DNA of 14,530 nt from an uncultured Clostridia bacterium (GTDB taxonomy: Bacteria; Bacillota_A; Clostridia; Christensenellales; Aristaeellaceae): contig CAMVDI010000023.1 of the NCBI GenBank assembly GCA_947166205.1, positions 1 to 14,530 on the forward strand, given 5' to 3'. This document shows, one piece after another, positions 6,883 through 14,382 of this stretch. The notes under the pieces were generated by a model. It made no database searches. It saw nothing but the letters and a program-made list of their open reading frames with translations, and had not been told where the DNA came from. The position numbers and the translations under genes were made by a program. Every line of letters begins with the position of its first letter. The first letter of the stretch is position 1.

Positions 6883-8049
6883 CTATGTAAATGCGGGTTC
6901 CTGCAGAACGGGGTTCGGGGAGGGGCTCCCCTCCTTGATCATTTCGATCCGGGCCAGCCCGTCCTCCGGGAAGACCCGGTACGTCCGATTCATCTGCCAG
7001 GAAGCCAGATCCCCTTCGTCGGAACAGGTGATGAAGGTCTGGGTTCCGTCGATCAGCTCCAGCAGATTCATGCGCCGGTTCAGATCCAGTTCGCTCATCA
7101 CATCGTCCAGCAGAAGCACCGGCTGATCCTCCGTCAGCTTCTGAATCATCTGCAGCTGCGCCAGCTTCAGGCTCAGCGCTGCCGTCCGCATCTGGCCCTG
7201 GGAAGCGTAGAGCTTCATGTTTTTCTGGTTCAGGGTCAGATCCAGGTCATCCCGGTGAGGGCCGATGGAGGTATAGCCCTGGCGGAGGTCATTCTCCCGG
7301 TTCTCCTTCAGGGCCGCGCCCATGGAAAAGCCCGCATCGGCCTCCCAGAGAACGGAGGGGAGATACCGGATCTGAAAATCCTCCCCGGGACGCCCGCTGA
7401 TCCGGATATAGATATTCCGCCCCGCTTCGGAAAGGAGTCCCGTGAACCGGACCCGCTCCCTGCAGATAAGCCGGGCCTGCTCCGAAAGGGTATACTCAAA
7501 ATCCTCAATCATGGGATCGACGCGTCCGTCCCCGATCTTCGCCTGGCGAAGAATCGCGTTCCGCTGGTTCAGGGCGATCCGGTACTGCTGCAGGGCGATA
7601 AAATAGGACCGGCTCACCTGGCAGATCATCATATCCAGGTATTTCCGGCGGACGGAAGGACCGTCCTTGATCAGGCCCAGATCCTCCGGGCTGAAAATCA
7701 CGCAGCGCAGAACCCCCATCATCTCGGAAAGCTTTCCGATGCGCTTCCGGTCAATCCAGACCGTCTTGACCGTATCCTCCCGGGGGTGAAGCTGAATCTC
7801 CAGATCGTTCCGGCTCCATTTTCCCTGAATCCGGAGCCTGCAGGAAGCAGCCGGCTGCCCCGCCTGAACCGCGTTGATATCCTGATTCATCCGGTGGCTC
7901 CGGCCGAGGGAACAATAATGGATCGCCTCCAGGAGATTCGTTTTCCCGGATCCGTTCTGCCCGAAGAAGATATTCACGCCTTCATGGGGATTGAGGACAA
8001 CCTTGTCGTAATTGCGGAAATGGTTAAGCTCCAGCTGACTGATGATCAT
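6883..8049 (-). CDS. recF: DNA replication and repair protein RecF
   Basis: This 388-residue SMC/ABC-like ATPase acts with RecO and RecR to load RecA at single-strand gaps. The N-terminal MIISQLELNHFRNY is characteristic. Walker A GQNGSGKT spans residues 30-37, followed by NLLEAIHYCSLGRSHR. The Walker B and D-loop region QPVLLLDDVMSELD is near residues 310-325, and QTFITCSDE follows. A C-terminal extension of about 20 residues (ending SPNPVLQEPAFT) makes it a little longer than the usual 360-370. The start at 8049 has AGGTG upstream. The gene lies 67 bases downstream of dnaN; the small S4-domain gene yaaA, often found between them, is absent. A terminator-like hairpin in the gap may reduce transcription from dnaN. 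Confidence 0.97.
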   Translation of the reverse strand: MIISQLELNHFRNYDKVVLNPHEGVNIFFGQNGSGKTNLLEAIHYCSLGRSHRMNQDINAVQAGQPAASCRLRIQGKWSRNDLEIQLHPREDTVKTVWIDRKRIGKLSEMMGVLRCVIFSPEDLGLIKDGPSVRRKYLDMMICQVSRSYFIALQQYRIALNQRNAILRQAKIGDGRVDPMIEDFEYTLSEQARLICRERVRFTGLLSEAGRNIYIRISGRPGEDFQIRYLPSVLWEADAGFSMGAALKENRENDLRQGYTSIGPHRDDLDLTLNQKNMKLYASQGQMRTAALSLKLAQLQMIQKLTEDQPVLLLDDVMSELDLNRRMNLLELIDGTQTFITCSDEGDLASWQMNRTYRVFPEDGLARIEMIKEGSPSPNPVLQEPAFT

Positions 8050-8060
8050 GAAGACACCTC

Positions 8061-8098
8061 AAGAGAAAACAGCGCGGCCGAAAATCAGACGCGCTGTT
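8061..8098 (-). terminator. attenuator-like hairpin between dnaN and recF
   Basis: A perfect 9-bp inverted repeat pairs AACAGCGCG (8068-8076) with CGCGCTGTT (8090-8098) around a 13-base loop. On the transcribed minus strand the stem runs into TTTTCTCTT (8069-8061), a partial U tract. It could terminate a fraction of dnaN transcripts so that recF and addA are made at a lower level than the clamp. The long loop and interrupted tract suggest only partial efficiency. Confidence 0.5.
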
Positions 8099-8116
8099 CA
8101 TCGGATTCAGGATGAA

Positions 8117-9232
8117 TTACTGATAAACCCGAACCGGAAGAATCAGGTACAGATACTGTTCGCCGGAGGGCGGCATCACGACGCAAGGGCTCACGTTGGA
8201 GTTGAAGCTCATATACAGAAACTCATCCTCCACATTCCGGATCACATCGACGATATACTTGGAGTTGAAGGCGATATCGATGTCGTCCCCGATCAGATCC
8301 AGCTCCATCTCCTCTTCCAGATCGCCCATCTCTGCGTTGGAGGAGATGCGGAGAGAACCGGAGCGGAAGCTCATTTTGATCAGATTGTTCTTCCCCTCAC
8401 GGGCCAGGAGGCTGGCCCGCTCGATGGCCTCGGACACCACCGCCCGGTTCGCCTTGGCCTGGGATTTGAAGGAGGTGGGAATGATTCTGCGGTAATCGAT
8501 ATATTCCCCGGCCAGCAGCACGGAGCTCAGCCGGATATTGCCGAAAGTGCACTGCATCCGCCCCTGATCGAAGAGAAGATTGCAGAAGGCGTCGTCATCC
8601 GGAAGAATGCGGCTCAGCTCGTTGATGACCTTTCCGGGAATGATCGCCTTCACCACCTCCTGGTCCGCAGGAAGATCAAAGGGCTGGAAGAGCTTCTGCA
8701 TGGCCAGGCGGAATCCGTCCAGGGCCACCATCCTGGCTTCGCTGCGGCTCACCTCCAGCAGGCACCCGGTCAGAATCTGACGGGATTCATCCGTGGCGAT
8801 GGCGAACATCACATGGGAGATCATTTCCCTGAGCCGGTTCTGGGGAAACTTCAGAAAATGTCCCGCCTTCATCTGGGCGATCTCCGGATACTCCGCCGCG
8901 CTCATGACCGACAGGTTGCTCCTCGTCTTCTGACAGCGGATGGACGCGGTCCGCCCGTTCTGGCAGGTAATATCGATCAGGCCGCCGGGCATTTTCCGGA
9001 TTATCTCGGTGAAAATCCGGCCGGGAAGCACAATCTGTCCTTCCTCCTGAACGTCCGCCACATTGGTGTACTCGATGGAAAGCGCTCCGTCGGAACAGGT
9101 CAGATTGATCCTGCCATCCTCCGCCGACAAAAGAACCCCTTCCAGGATCTGCTTGGAAGGCCGGGCACTCAGCGCCCGGGTGACGATATTCAGACCCTCC
9201 AGCAAATCCTGATTGTTCATTTGAATTTTCAT
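8117..9232 (-). CDS. dnaN: DNA polymerase III beta subunit (sliding clamp)
   Basis: This 371-residue protein forms the ring-shaped dimer that tethers DNA polymerase III to DNA and serves as a docking platform for repair proteins. Family landmarks are the N-terminal MKIQMNNQDLLEGLNIVTRAL; VLPGRIFTEIIRKMP near residues 68-82; AEYPEI; ATDESRQILTGCLLE; VALDGFRLAM; and the C-terminal YLYLILPVRV that ends nearly all beta clamps. Length matches the family (about 365-380). The start at 9232 aligns with the usual N-terminus. AAAGGA lies at 9245-9250, 12 bases upstream, which is rather far. It is the first gene of dnaN-recF-addA and its upstream region is the putative oriC, so DnaA binding there probably influences its transcription. 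Confidence 0.97.
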   Translation of the reverse strand: MKIQMNNQDLLEGLNIVTRALSARPSKQILEGVLLSAEDGRINLTCSDGALSIEYTNVADVQEEGQIVLPGRIFTEIIRKMPGGLIDITCQNGRTASIRCQKTRSNLSVMSAAEYPEIAQMKAGHFLKFPQNRLREMISHVMFAIATDESRQILTGCLLEVSRSEARMVALDGFRLAMQKLFQPFDLPADQEVVKAIIPGKVINELSRILPDDDAFCNLLFDQGRMQCTFGNIRLSSVLLAGEYIDYRRIIPTSFKSQAKANRAVVSEAIERASLLAREGKNNLIKMSFRSGSLRISSNAEMGDLEEEMELDLIGDDIDIAFNSKYIVDVIRNVEDEFLYMSFNSNVSPCVVMPPSGEQYLYLILPVRVYQ

Positions 9233-9280
9233 ATCCGCCGATCATCCTTTCCGCGTGCGGCCTGCCTCAGAACCGCATAC

Positions 9281-9322
9281 AATAATAATATATATGTATA
9301 TAGTAGTCGTCGTAGTAGGGGG
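9281..9322 (+). promoter_or_regulatory. oriC unwinding element with DnaA-trios
   Basis: An AT-only run (9281-9302, apart from one G) passes into the triplets TAG TAG TCG TCG TAG TAG (9301-9318) and then GGGG (9319-9322) next to a DnaA-box-like sequence. Reading 3' to 5' away from the box, TAG matches the DnaA-trio consensus 3'-(G/A)A(T/A)-5'. The order AT-rich DNA, trios, GC cluster, DnaA boxes is that of the Bacillus subtilis basal unwinding system. Four of six triplets fit; the two central TCG triplets do not. Confidence 0.7.
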
Positions 9323-9386
9323 TGTGGAAACAGTGGAAAACCCGGATGCGCCCATAGGAATCAAGGGTTTCGGGGGAGGATAACTC

Positions 9387-9413
9387 TGTGGATAAACCCC
9401 CTTTTTATCCACA
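9387..9413. promoter_or_regulatory. pair of perfect convergent DnaA boxes in oriC
   Basis: TGTGGATAA (9387-9395) and TTATCCACA (9405-9413) match the DnaA-box consensus exactly. They face each other as an inverted repeat across a 9-base C-rich spacer. Two perfect boxes within 27 bases are very unlikely by chance. Confidence 0.88.
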
Positions 9414-9575
9414 CCCCTTGGGATAAGTCCCAGGGCGGAGCCTCAGAACCCGGAGCGGCGCCTCCGCGAAAATCTCAAATGAGACAAAAGACAGAACAAT
9501 ATGAAGAAAAATTCATAAGTTTTCCCCTGAATCCACTGAATTAACAGGGTGTGAACAAAAAATTCTGTGGAAAAC

Positions 9576-10100
9576 TCAGAATACATCCCGGTTCCGGACA
9601 AAATAATCGATGCCGCTCCAGAGCGTTATGGCGCAGACCCACGCGCCGAGCGCGATGCCGGCCGGGAAGGAGAAGACGAACCGCGGGAAGGCGAGCAGCA
9701 CCAGAATCAGGATCATCTGGCTGGTGGTCTTGATCTTTCCGAGGGGACCGGCGGCAATCACCTTTCCCTGGGATACGGCGATCATGCGAAGCCCGTCCAC
9801 GCTCAGCTCCCGGGCCAGAATCAGGATGACCATCCAGGCGGGGATCAGATTCAGGGAAACGAGCATGACCAGGGTGGAGAGGACCAGCAGCTTGTCCGCT
9901 ACCGGGTCAATGAACTTCCCGAAGGTGGTGACCCATCCGTTTTTCCGGGCGAGATGGCCGTCGAGAAAATCGGAGAAGGAACCCAGGGCAAAAACGGCCA
10001 GGGCGGCCCAGCGGCACCAGGATGCTGAAAGGGACAGAAAAACCACGATGAAGGGAATGCACAGAATCCGGAAAATGCTGAGTCTGTTCGGCCAGTTCAT
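9576..10100 (-). CDS. pgsA: CDP-diacylglycerol-glycerol-3-phosphate 3-phosphatidyltransferase (phosphatidylglycerophosphate synthase)
   Basis: This 174-residue integral membrane enzyme makes phosphatidylglycerophosphate from CDP-diacylglycerol and glycerol-3-phosphate, the committed step to phosphatidylglycerol and cardiolipin. The CDP-alcohol phosphotransferase motif is complete at residues 44-69: Asp44, Asp47-Gly48, Ala51-Arg52, Gly61, Asp65 and Asp69. Several hydrophobic segments (about 9-27, 31-42, 72-95, 125-142, 146-160) fit the polytopic fold. The opening MNWPNRLSIFRILCIP is typical of PgsA. Its ATG overlaps the rimO stop codon as ATGA, which indicates translational coupling; rimO-pgsA is a recurrent Bacillota pair. 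A near-consensus DnaA box (9566-9574) ends just before the stop codon, so its 3' end borders the origin region. Confidence 0.95.
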   Translation of the reverse strand: MNWPNRLSIFRILCIPFIVVFLSLSASWCRWAALAVFALGSFSDFLDGHLARKNGWVTTFGKFIDPVADKLLVLSTLVMLVSLNLIPAWMVILILARELSVDGLRMIAVSQGKVIAAGPLGKIKTTSQMILILVLLAFPRFVFSFPAGIALGAWVCAITLWSGIDYFVRNRDVF

Positions 10101-11413
10101 ACCATCTCTCCCATCAGATCATAGGTTTCAGCCCGGGTGATACGAACCTGCGCGAAGGAGCCGATTTCCGGTTTCCGGTCCCCGCAGGAGAAAACAATCT
10201 CCCCGTCCGTTTCCGGAACCTCGTGCATGCTGCGGCCCAGGGCCATGCCTTCCGCGTTCAGGTCGGTGACAAGAACCCGCTCCGTCCGCCCGATCCGGGC
10301 CTGATTCTTCCGGAGGGAAATGCCGCTTTGCAGGGACATCAGGCGGGAAAGCCGCTCCTGCTTGACTTCATCGGGAATCTGATCCGGCAGCCGGGCGGCG
10401 GGGGTGCCCTCCTCCGGCGAATAGGCGAAGGCGCCGAGCCGGTCAAACTCCGCTTCCCGGATGAAATCCATCAGTTCGGCGAACTGATCCTCCGTCTCTC
10501 CGGGAAAACCGGTCATCACCGTGGTCCGCAGAGTCAGTCCCCGATCCTTCGCGCCGCGGACGCAGCGGATGATGTCCTCTCTGGAGCCCAGGCGGTGCAT
10601 CCGCCGCAGGATATCGGAATTGATATGCTGGATCGGGATGTCAAGGTAGGGGCAGATGTTCGGCTTTTCCGCCAGAAGATCCAGCAGCTCCTCCGTGGTC
10701 TCGTCGGGATAGCAGTACAGGACGCGGATCCAGTCCGCCCCGGGAATTCCGCTGATCTTTTCCATGAGGGAGGGAAGGCGGGAATGCCCCCCCTGATCCG
10801 TCCCCCAGCGGGTGGTATCCTGGGCCACGAGAATCAGCTCCCGGACGCCGCGGGCGGTGAGGGATTCGGCTTCCCGGAGAATGGAATCTTCCGGGCGGCT
10901 GCGGTAGGGACCGCGGATCATGGGGATCGCACAGAAGGTGCACCGGTTGGAACAGCCTTCGCCGATCCGCAGATAGGCGGAATAGAAGGGGGTGGTCAGC
11001 ACCCGGCTGTGCTCAAAGTAGGAATAATCATCCTGACAGGCGTGGGGACGGGAACCGGAAAGGGCCTCCGTGATCCGGTCAGGAAGGGTCTGATACTGAT
11101 TGACGCCAAGCAGAAGATCGATCTCCGGGATCTCTTTCAGCAGATCCTTCTCATAGCGCTGGGACAGGCAGCCCGTCACCGCCAGCAGCCTGCACCGGCC
11201 CGTCTTTTTGTATTCGGCCATCTCCAGAATCGTGTTGATGGATTCTTCCTTGGCGGGATCGATAAAGCCGCAGGTGTTGACGATCAGAATGTCGGCCCGG
11301 GAAGGATCGGAAACGATCCGGAATCCCCGGTCCTTCAGCAGCCCGAGGGCTGTTTCCGTATCCACACGGTTTTTATTGCAGCCCAGGGAAACAGCGCCCA
11401 CGGAATAGGACAT
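10097..11413 (-). CDS. rimO: ribosomal protein S12 methylthiotransferase RimO
   Basis: This 438-residue radical-SAM enzyme adds a methylthio group to the conserved Asp of ribosomal protein S12. The N-terminal domain carries the auxiliary cluster cysteines Cys12 (SLGCNKN), Cys48 (NTCGFIDPAKEES) and Cys82 (TGCLSQR). The radical-SAM CxxxCxxC is GCSNRCTFC (Cys154, Cys158, Cys161). A TRAM domain occupies about residues 373-438. NTCGFIDPAKEES and the length separate it from the related tRNA enzyme MiaB. The start at 11413 is supported by AAGGAG (minus strand of 11424-11429). The gene is divergent from polA and overlaps pgsA by 4 bases. It is transcribed toward the putative oriC, head-on to a fork moving right. 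Confidence 0.96.
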   Translation of the reverse strand: MSYSVGAVSLGCNKNRVDTETALGLLKDRGFRIVSDPSRADILIVNTCGFIDPAKEESINTILEMAEYKKTGRCRLLAVTGCLSQRYEKDLLKEIPEIDLLLGVNQYQTLPDRITEALSGSRPHACQDDYSYFEHSRVLTTPFYSAYLRIGEGCSNRCTFCAIPMIRGPYRSRPEDSILREAESLTARGVRELILVAQDTTRWGTDQGGHSRLPSLMEKISGIPGADWIRVLYCYPDETTEELLDLLAEKPNICPYLDIPIQHINSDILRRMHRLGSREDIIRCVRGAKDRGLTLRTTVMTGFPGETEDQFAELMDFIREAEFDRLGAFAYSPEEGTPAARLPDQIPDEVKQERLSRLMSLQSGISLRKNQARIGRTERVLVTDLNAEGMALGRSMHEVPETDGEIVFSCGDRKPEIGSFAQVRITRAETYDLMGEMV

Positions 11414-11447
11414 GGAAGCTTCTCTCCTTCTCAGAACGAATGAAGAG

Positions 11448-11476
11448 AGTATATCATGAATCCGGCGCTTTGAAAA
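11448..11476 (-). promoter_or_regulatory. predicted extended -10 promoter of rimO-pgsA
   Basis: On the minus strand TATACT (11448-11453) is preceded by TGA, giving an extended -10 (TGnTATACT). A weak -35, TTTTCA (11471-11476), lies 17 bases upstream. It overlaps the polA promoter region on the other strand. Confidence 0.5.
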
Positions 11477-11479
11477 GAA

Positions 11480-11507
11480 TGGACAGAAAAAGAAAAATCA
11501 ATATAAT
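11480..11507 (+). promoter_or_regulatory. predicted sigma-A promoter of polA
   Basis: A perfect TATAAT (11502-11507) is preceded by TGGACA (11480-11485) with a 16-base spacer. A start near 11514 gives a leader of about 73 bases and places transcription downstream of the in-frame ATG codons at 11440, 11479 and 11506. This supports initiation at the ATG at 11587. Confidence 0.6.
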
Positions 11508-11586
11508 GAAAGAAAAGAATGAATCCGGGCAGTTCCGCGCCTGCCGGAGGGGCCGGGGAAGAAGAAAAAACGAAAGGTACGGGAAA

Positions 11587-14211
11587 ATGAAGGACATCTT
11601 TCTGATCGTGGACGGAAACAGCCTGATCCACAGGGCTTTTCACGCGCTTCCGCTGATGGATGCGGACGGCGTTTATACCAACGCGGTTTACGGATTTCTG
11701 AACATGCTGCTCAAGGTGATCCGGGAGGAGAATGTCCAGTATCTGGCGGTCTGCTTCGATGAGCACGGACCCACCTTCCGGCATACGATCTATCCGGAAT
11801 ACAAGGCGGGAAGGACGGCCACCCCGCCGGAGCTGATTCAGCAGATGGAGACGATCCGTCCGCTGCTGGATGAGCTGGGAATCCAGCGGTTTTCGCTGCA
11901 GGGATGGGAGGCGGACGACCTGCTGGGAACCCTGAGCCTGCGGGGCGCGGAACAGGGGGCCGCGCCGCTGCTGCTGACGGGGGACCGGGACGCGCTGCAG
12001 CTGGTGGGCGGAGGGACGGAGCTGATGTTTACCCGGAAGGGCATCAGCGAGACCATCCGCTTCACGCCGGAGAAGGTCTATGAGGAATACGGGTTTACCC
12101 CGCAGCAGGTGACGGACTGGAAGGGGCTGGCGGGAGACAGCAGCGACCATATTCCCGGGGTGCCCGGCGTGGGGGACAAGACGGCGGTGAAGCTGCTGCA
12201 GGAATACGGGACGCTGGAAAATATCCTGGATCACGGGAATGAGATCAGGGGCAAGCTGGGGGAAAAGCTGGTCACCTGGGCGGATCAGGCCCGCTTCTGC
12301 AAGGAGCTGGCCACCATCCGCAGGGACGCGCCGGTCTCCTTCTCGCTGGAAAAATGCGGGGTTCCGGATTTCAGGCAGGGGATTCCCGCCCTGAAAAAGC
12401 TGAAGCTGTTCTCCCTGATCCGGAGAATCTCCGGGGAGGATCAGCCTTCGGCCCCGGAGACGGCCGGAGGGGGGAAGTCATCCCGGCCGGAGGTGGACGC
12501 GCCAGGCCCGGAGGCGGCCGGGAGGACGGAACCGGAGATGCTGTCCTTCGGAGACTGGCAGGAGATTGCGGACCTTCCCGGGCTGGAAAGCTGGATCCGG
12601 GAAAACGGCGGGGAGAAGATCTGCCTTTTCACGGGCGAAAGCACCGCGACGCTGGCCTCGGAGAAGGGAGCCCGGGCGCGGATTGTACTGGGCGGGGATC
12701 TGCTGACCCCCGGCCTGGAGCCGGCGCAGGTGATGGCCGCGCTGGTGCCGGAGATGGCAAAGGGCGGCTTCGTGGTGCATGACGGAAAAAAGATGCTCCA
12801 CGGGCTTTCCGGGATGAAGCTTCCCCTGCCGGAGAGCTTTGAGTGGGATACGATGCTGGGGGCGTATCTGCTGAATCCCCAGGAAAAGAGCTACCGGCTG
12901 AAGGCGCTTTGCCCGGGCTGGGAGGAGGACGCGGCGGCGCTGTGCTCCCTCTGGGTCTGGCAGCGGGAGAGAATCCGGGCGGAGGGCATGGAGAAACTGA
13001 TGCGCCAGGTGGAAATGCCCCTGAGCCATACGCTGTTCCGGATGGAACAGGTGGGTTTCCGCGTGGATCAGACGTATCTGCGGGAACTGGGAAAGGAATA
13101 CACCCGGGAGATCGCCCAGCGCAGGAAGGAAGTGCTGGACGCGTGCGGACAGGGCGAATTCAACCTGAACAGCACCCAGCAGCTGGGGGAGGTGCTGTTC
13201 GGAAAGCTGAAGCTGCCCCACGGAAAGAAGACCAGCAAGGGCTATTCCACGGCGGTGGAAGTGCTGGAGGGGCTGCGCTGGGAAGCGCCGGAGGTGATCG
13301 AGCCCCTGCTCAGATACCGCAGGCTGAACAAGCTGAACGGAACCTATGTGGAAGGCATGCTTCCCCTGGTGGATACCGAGGGCAGGGTGCACTCCACCTT
13401 TGATCAGACGGCGACGGCCACCGGGCGGCTCTCCTCCTCGGAGCCGAACCTGCAGAATATTCCGGTGCGGACGGAGGAAGGCCGGGAGCTGCGGAAGGTT
13501 TTCATCCCCCGGGACGGATGGGTGCTGCTGGACGCGGACTACAGCCAGATTGAGCTGCGGCTGATGGCGCACTTCTCCGGGGACGCCACGCTGGTGGAGG
13601 CCTTCCGGAAGGGGGAGGATATCCACGCGAGAACGGCCAGCGAAATCTTTGAGGTTCCGCCGGAGCAGGTGACGGCCCAGCTGCGGAGCCGGGCAAAGGC
13701 GGTCAACTTCGGGCTGATCTACGGCATCAGCGGGTTCGGCCTGAGCCGGAATACCGGCGTCAGCCGGGCGGAGGCGGAGCAGTTTATCAAAACCTATTTC
13801 CGGAAATATCCCGGGGTGAAGCGCTTCATGGAGGAATCCGCCTCCGAGGGGGCGCGGAAGGGTTACGCGGAGACCCTGCTGGGCAGGCGCAGATACCTGC
13901 CGGAGCTGCAGAGCCCGAAGGCCATGGTGCGGGAATTCGGAAAGCGGGCGGCCATGAACACTCCCATCCAGGGTACCGCCGCGGACATTATCAAGCTGGC
14001 CATGGTCCGGGTCGATGAGGCGCTGCGCCGGGAGGGGCTCAGAAGCCGGCTGATCCTGCAGGTTCATGACGAGCTGCTGCTGGAATGCCCGCCGGAGGAG
14101 GCGGAGCAGGCGGCAGGGCTGCTGCGGACGGCGATGGAGCAGGTCATCACGCTGAAAGTGCCCCTGGTGGCGGAGGTGCATCAGGGGAAAAACTGGTACG
14201 AGGCGAAATAG
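11587..14211 (+). CDS. polA: DNA polymerase I
   Basis: This 874-residue family A polymerase is used in Okazaki fragment maturation and excision repair. The 5'-nuclease domain (about 1-280) shows VDGNSLIHRAF (Asp9), CFDEHGPTFRH (Asp58), GWEADDLLG, TGDRDALQLV and the helix-hairpin region GVPGVGDKTA. A Pro/Glu/Gly linker (about 283-318) leads to a 3'-5' exonuclease-like domain lacking the DxE and other acidic catalytic residues, so proofreading is probably absent, as in many Bacillota. The polymerase domain is intact: motif A DADYSQIELR (Asp651), motif B RAKAVNFGLIYG (Lys704) and motif C LQVHDEL (Asp828-Glu829). The reading frame extends upstream to 11440, but similarity starts at MKDIFLIVDGN. 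The ATG at 11587 has AAAGG (11573-11577) with 9 bases of spacing, so it is preferred. Confidence 0.96.
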   Translation: MKDIFLIVDGNSLIHRAFHALPLMDADGVYTNAVYGFLNMLLKVIREENVQYLAVCFDEHGPTFRHTIYPEYKAGRTATPPELIQQMETIRPLLDELGIQRFSLQGWEADDLLGTLSLRGAEQGAAPLLLTGDRDALQLVGGGTELMFTRKGISETIRFTPEKVYEEYGFTPQQVTDWKGLAGDSSDHIPGVPGVGDKTAVKLLQEYGTLENILDHGNEIRGKLGEKLVTWADQARFCKELATIRRDAPVSFSLEKCGVPDFRQGIPALKKLKLFSLIRRISGEDQPSAPETAGGGKSSRPEVDAPGPEAAGRTEPEMLSFGDWQEIADLPGLESWIRENGGEKICLFTGESTATLASEKGARARIVLGGDLLTPGLEPAQVMAALVPEMAKGGFVVHDGKKMLHGLSGMKLPLPESFEWDTMLGAYLLNPQEKSYRLKALCPGWEEDAAALCSLWVWQRERIRAEGMEKLMRQVEMPLSHTLFRMEQVGFRVDQTYLRELGKEYTREIAQRRKEVLDACGQGEFNLNSTQQLGEVLFGKLKLPHGKKTSKGYSTAVEVLEGLRWEAPEVIEPLLRYRRLNKLNGTYVEGMLPLVDTEGRVHSTFDQTATATGRLSSSEPNLQNIPVRTEEGRELRKVFIPRDGWVLLDADYSQIELRLMAHFSGDATLVEAFRKGEDIHARTASEIFEVPPEQVTAQLRSRAKAVNFGLIYGISGFGLSRNTGVSRAEAEQFIKTYFRKYPGVKRFMEESASEGARKGYAETLLGRRRYLPELQSPKAMVREFGKRAAMNTPIQGTAADIIKLAMVRVDEALRREGLRSRLILQVHDELLLECPPEEAEQAAGLLRTAMEQVITLKVPLVAEVHQGKNWYEAK

Positions 14212-14228
14212 GCCGGAGGGGACTGAAC

Positions 14229-14272
14229 GGCGGCGCCCCGGGAGGGCCCGGAAGGAAAGGGGCTCCGCCGCC
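14229..14272 (+). terminator. GC-rich hairpin after polA, possible transcription end
   Basis: GGCGGCG (14229-14235) pairs with CGCCGCC (14266-14272), and CCCC (14236-14239) with GGGG (14259-14262), leaving a CTC bulge and a 19-base loop. No T tract follows, so it is not a standard intrinsic terminator. It is the only strong structure between polA and the next promoter. Confidence 0.3.
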
Positions 14273-14302
14273 CCGGGAAGGGGCCCGAAAGCCTGCCTGC
14301 CC

Positions 14303-14331
14303 TTGACATTTCAGGGCGGAAAAGGTATATT
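14303..14331 (+). promoter_or_regulatory. strong sigma-A promoter upstream of the FakA-like gene
   Basis: A perfect TTGACA (14303-14308) and TATATT (14326-14331) are separated by 17 bases. A start near 14338 leaves a short purine-rich leader containing a perfect AGGAGG (14369-14374). This is the best promoter match in the window. Confidence 0.78.
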
Positions 14332-14382
14332 CACACCGTCTTTCTGCGCCGCGGAAGGAAGAAAGAAAAGGAGGTTTTTGAC

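Larger units (their letters stand above)
9233..9575. other. putative chromosomal replication origin (oriC)
   Basis: This 343-base non-coding interval upstream of dnaN has the architecture of a bacterial oriC. From left to right it holds an AT-rich stretch (9279-9302), DnaA-trio-like triplets (9301-9318), GGGG (9319-9322), degenerate DnaA boxes TGTGGAAAC (9323-9331) and AGTGGAAAA (9332-9340), and perfect boxes TGTGGATAA (9387-9395) and TTATCCACA (9405-9413). Further weak boxes are TTGGGATAA (9418-9426), TGTGAACAA (9550-9558) and TGTGGAAAA (9566-9574, reaching to the last bases before the pgsA stop). It sits beside dnaN, a classical origin location, and parS sites lie within 3.5 kb. dnaA is not adjacent. 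A GC-rich imperfect hairpin lies around 9435-9466. No convincing dnaN promoter was found by eye. Confidence 0.85.

Noticed and set aside
5576..7126. 516-codon plus-strand open frame across addA and recF
   Set aside because: It is antisense to the Walker A regions of AddA and RecF and shows no domain. It is a composition artefact.
8042..9544. 500-codon plus-strand open frame across dnaN and the origin
   Set aside because: It is antisense to dnaN and reads through DnaA boxes and AT-rich DNA, with no plausible protein signature.
10223..11443. Plus-strand open frame opposite rimO
   Set aside because: It is antisense to a gene with all RimO cysteines and is Gly/Gln/Pro-rich with no domain.
11440..11586. 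N-terminal extension of polA by 49 codons
   Set aside because: It is upstream of or overlaps the polA promoter, is basic and unlike any Pol I N-terminus. The start at 11587 fits both homology and the ribosome-binding site.
12478..14181. 567-codon minus-strand open frame opposite polA
   Set aside because: It is antisense to intact polymerase motifs; the His/Leu/Arg-rich translation is typical of a shadow frame.
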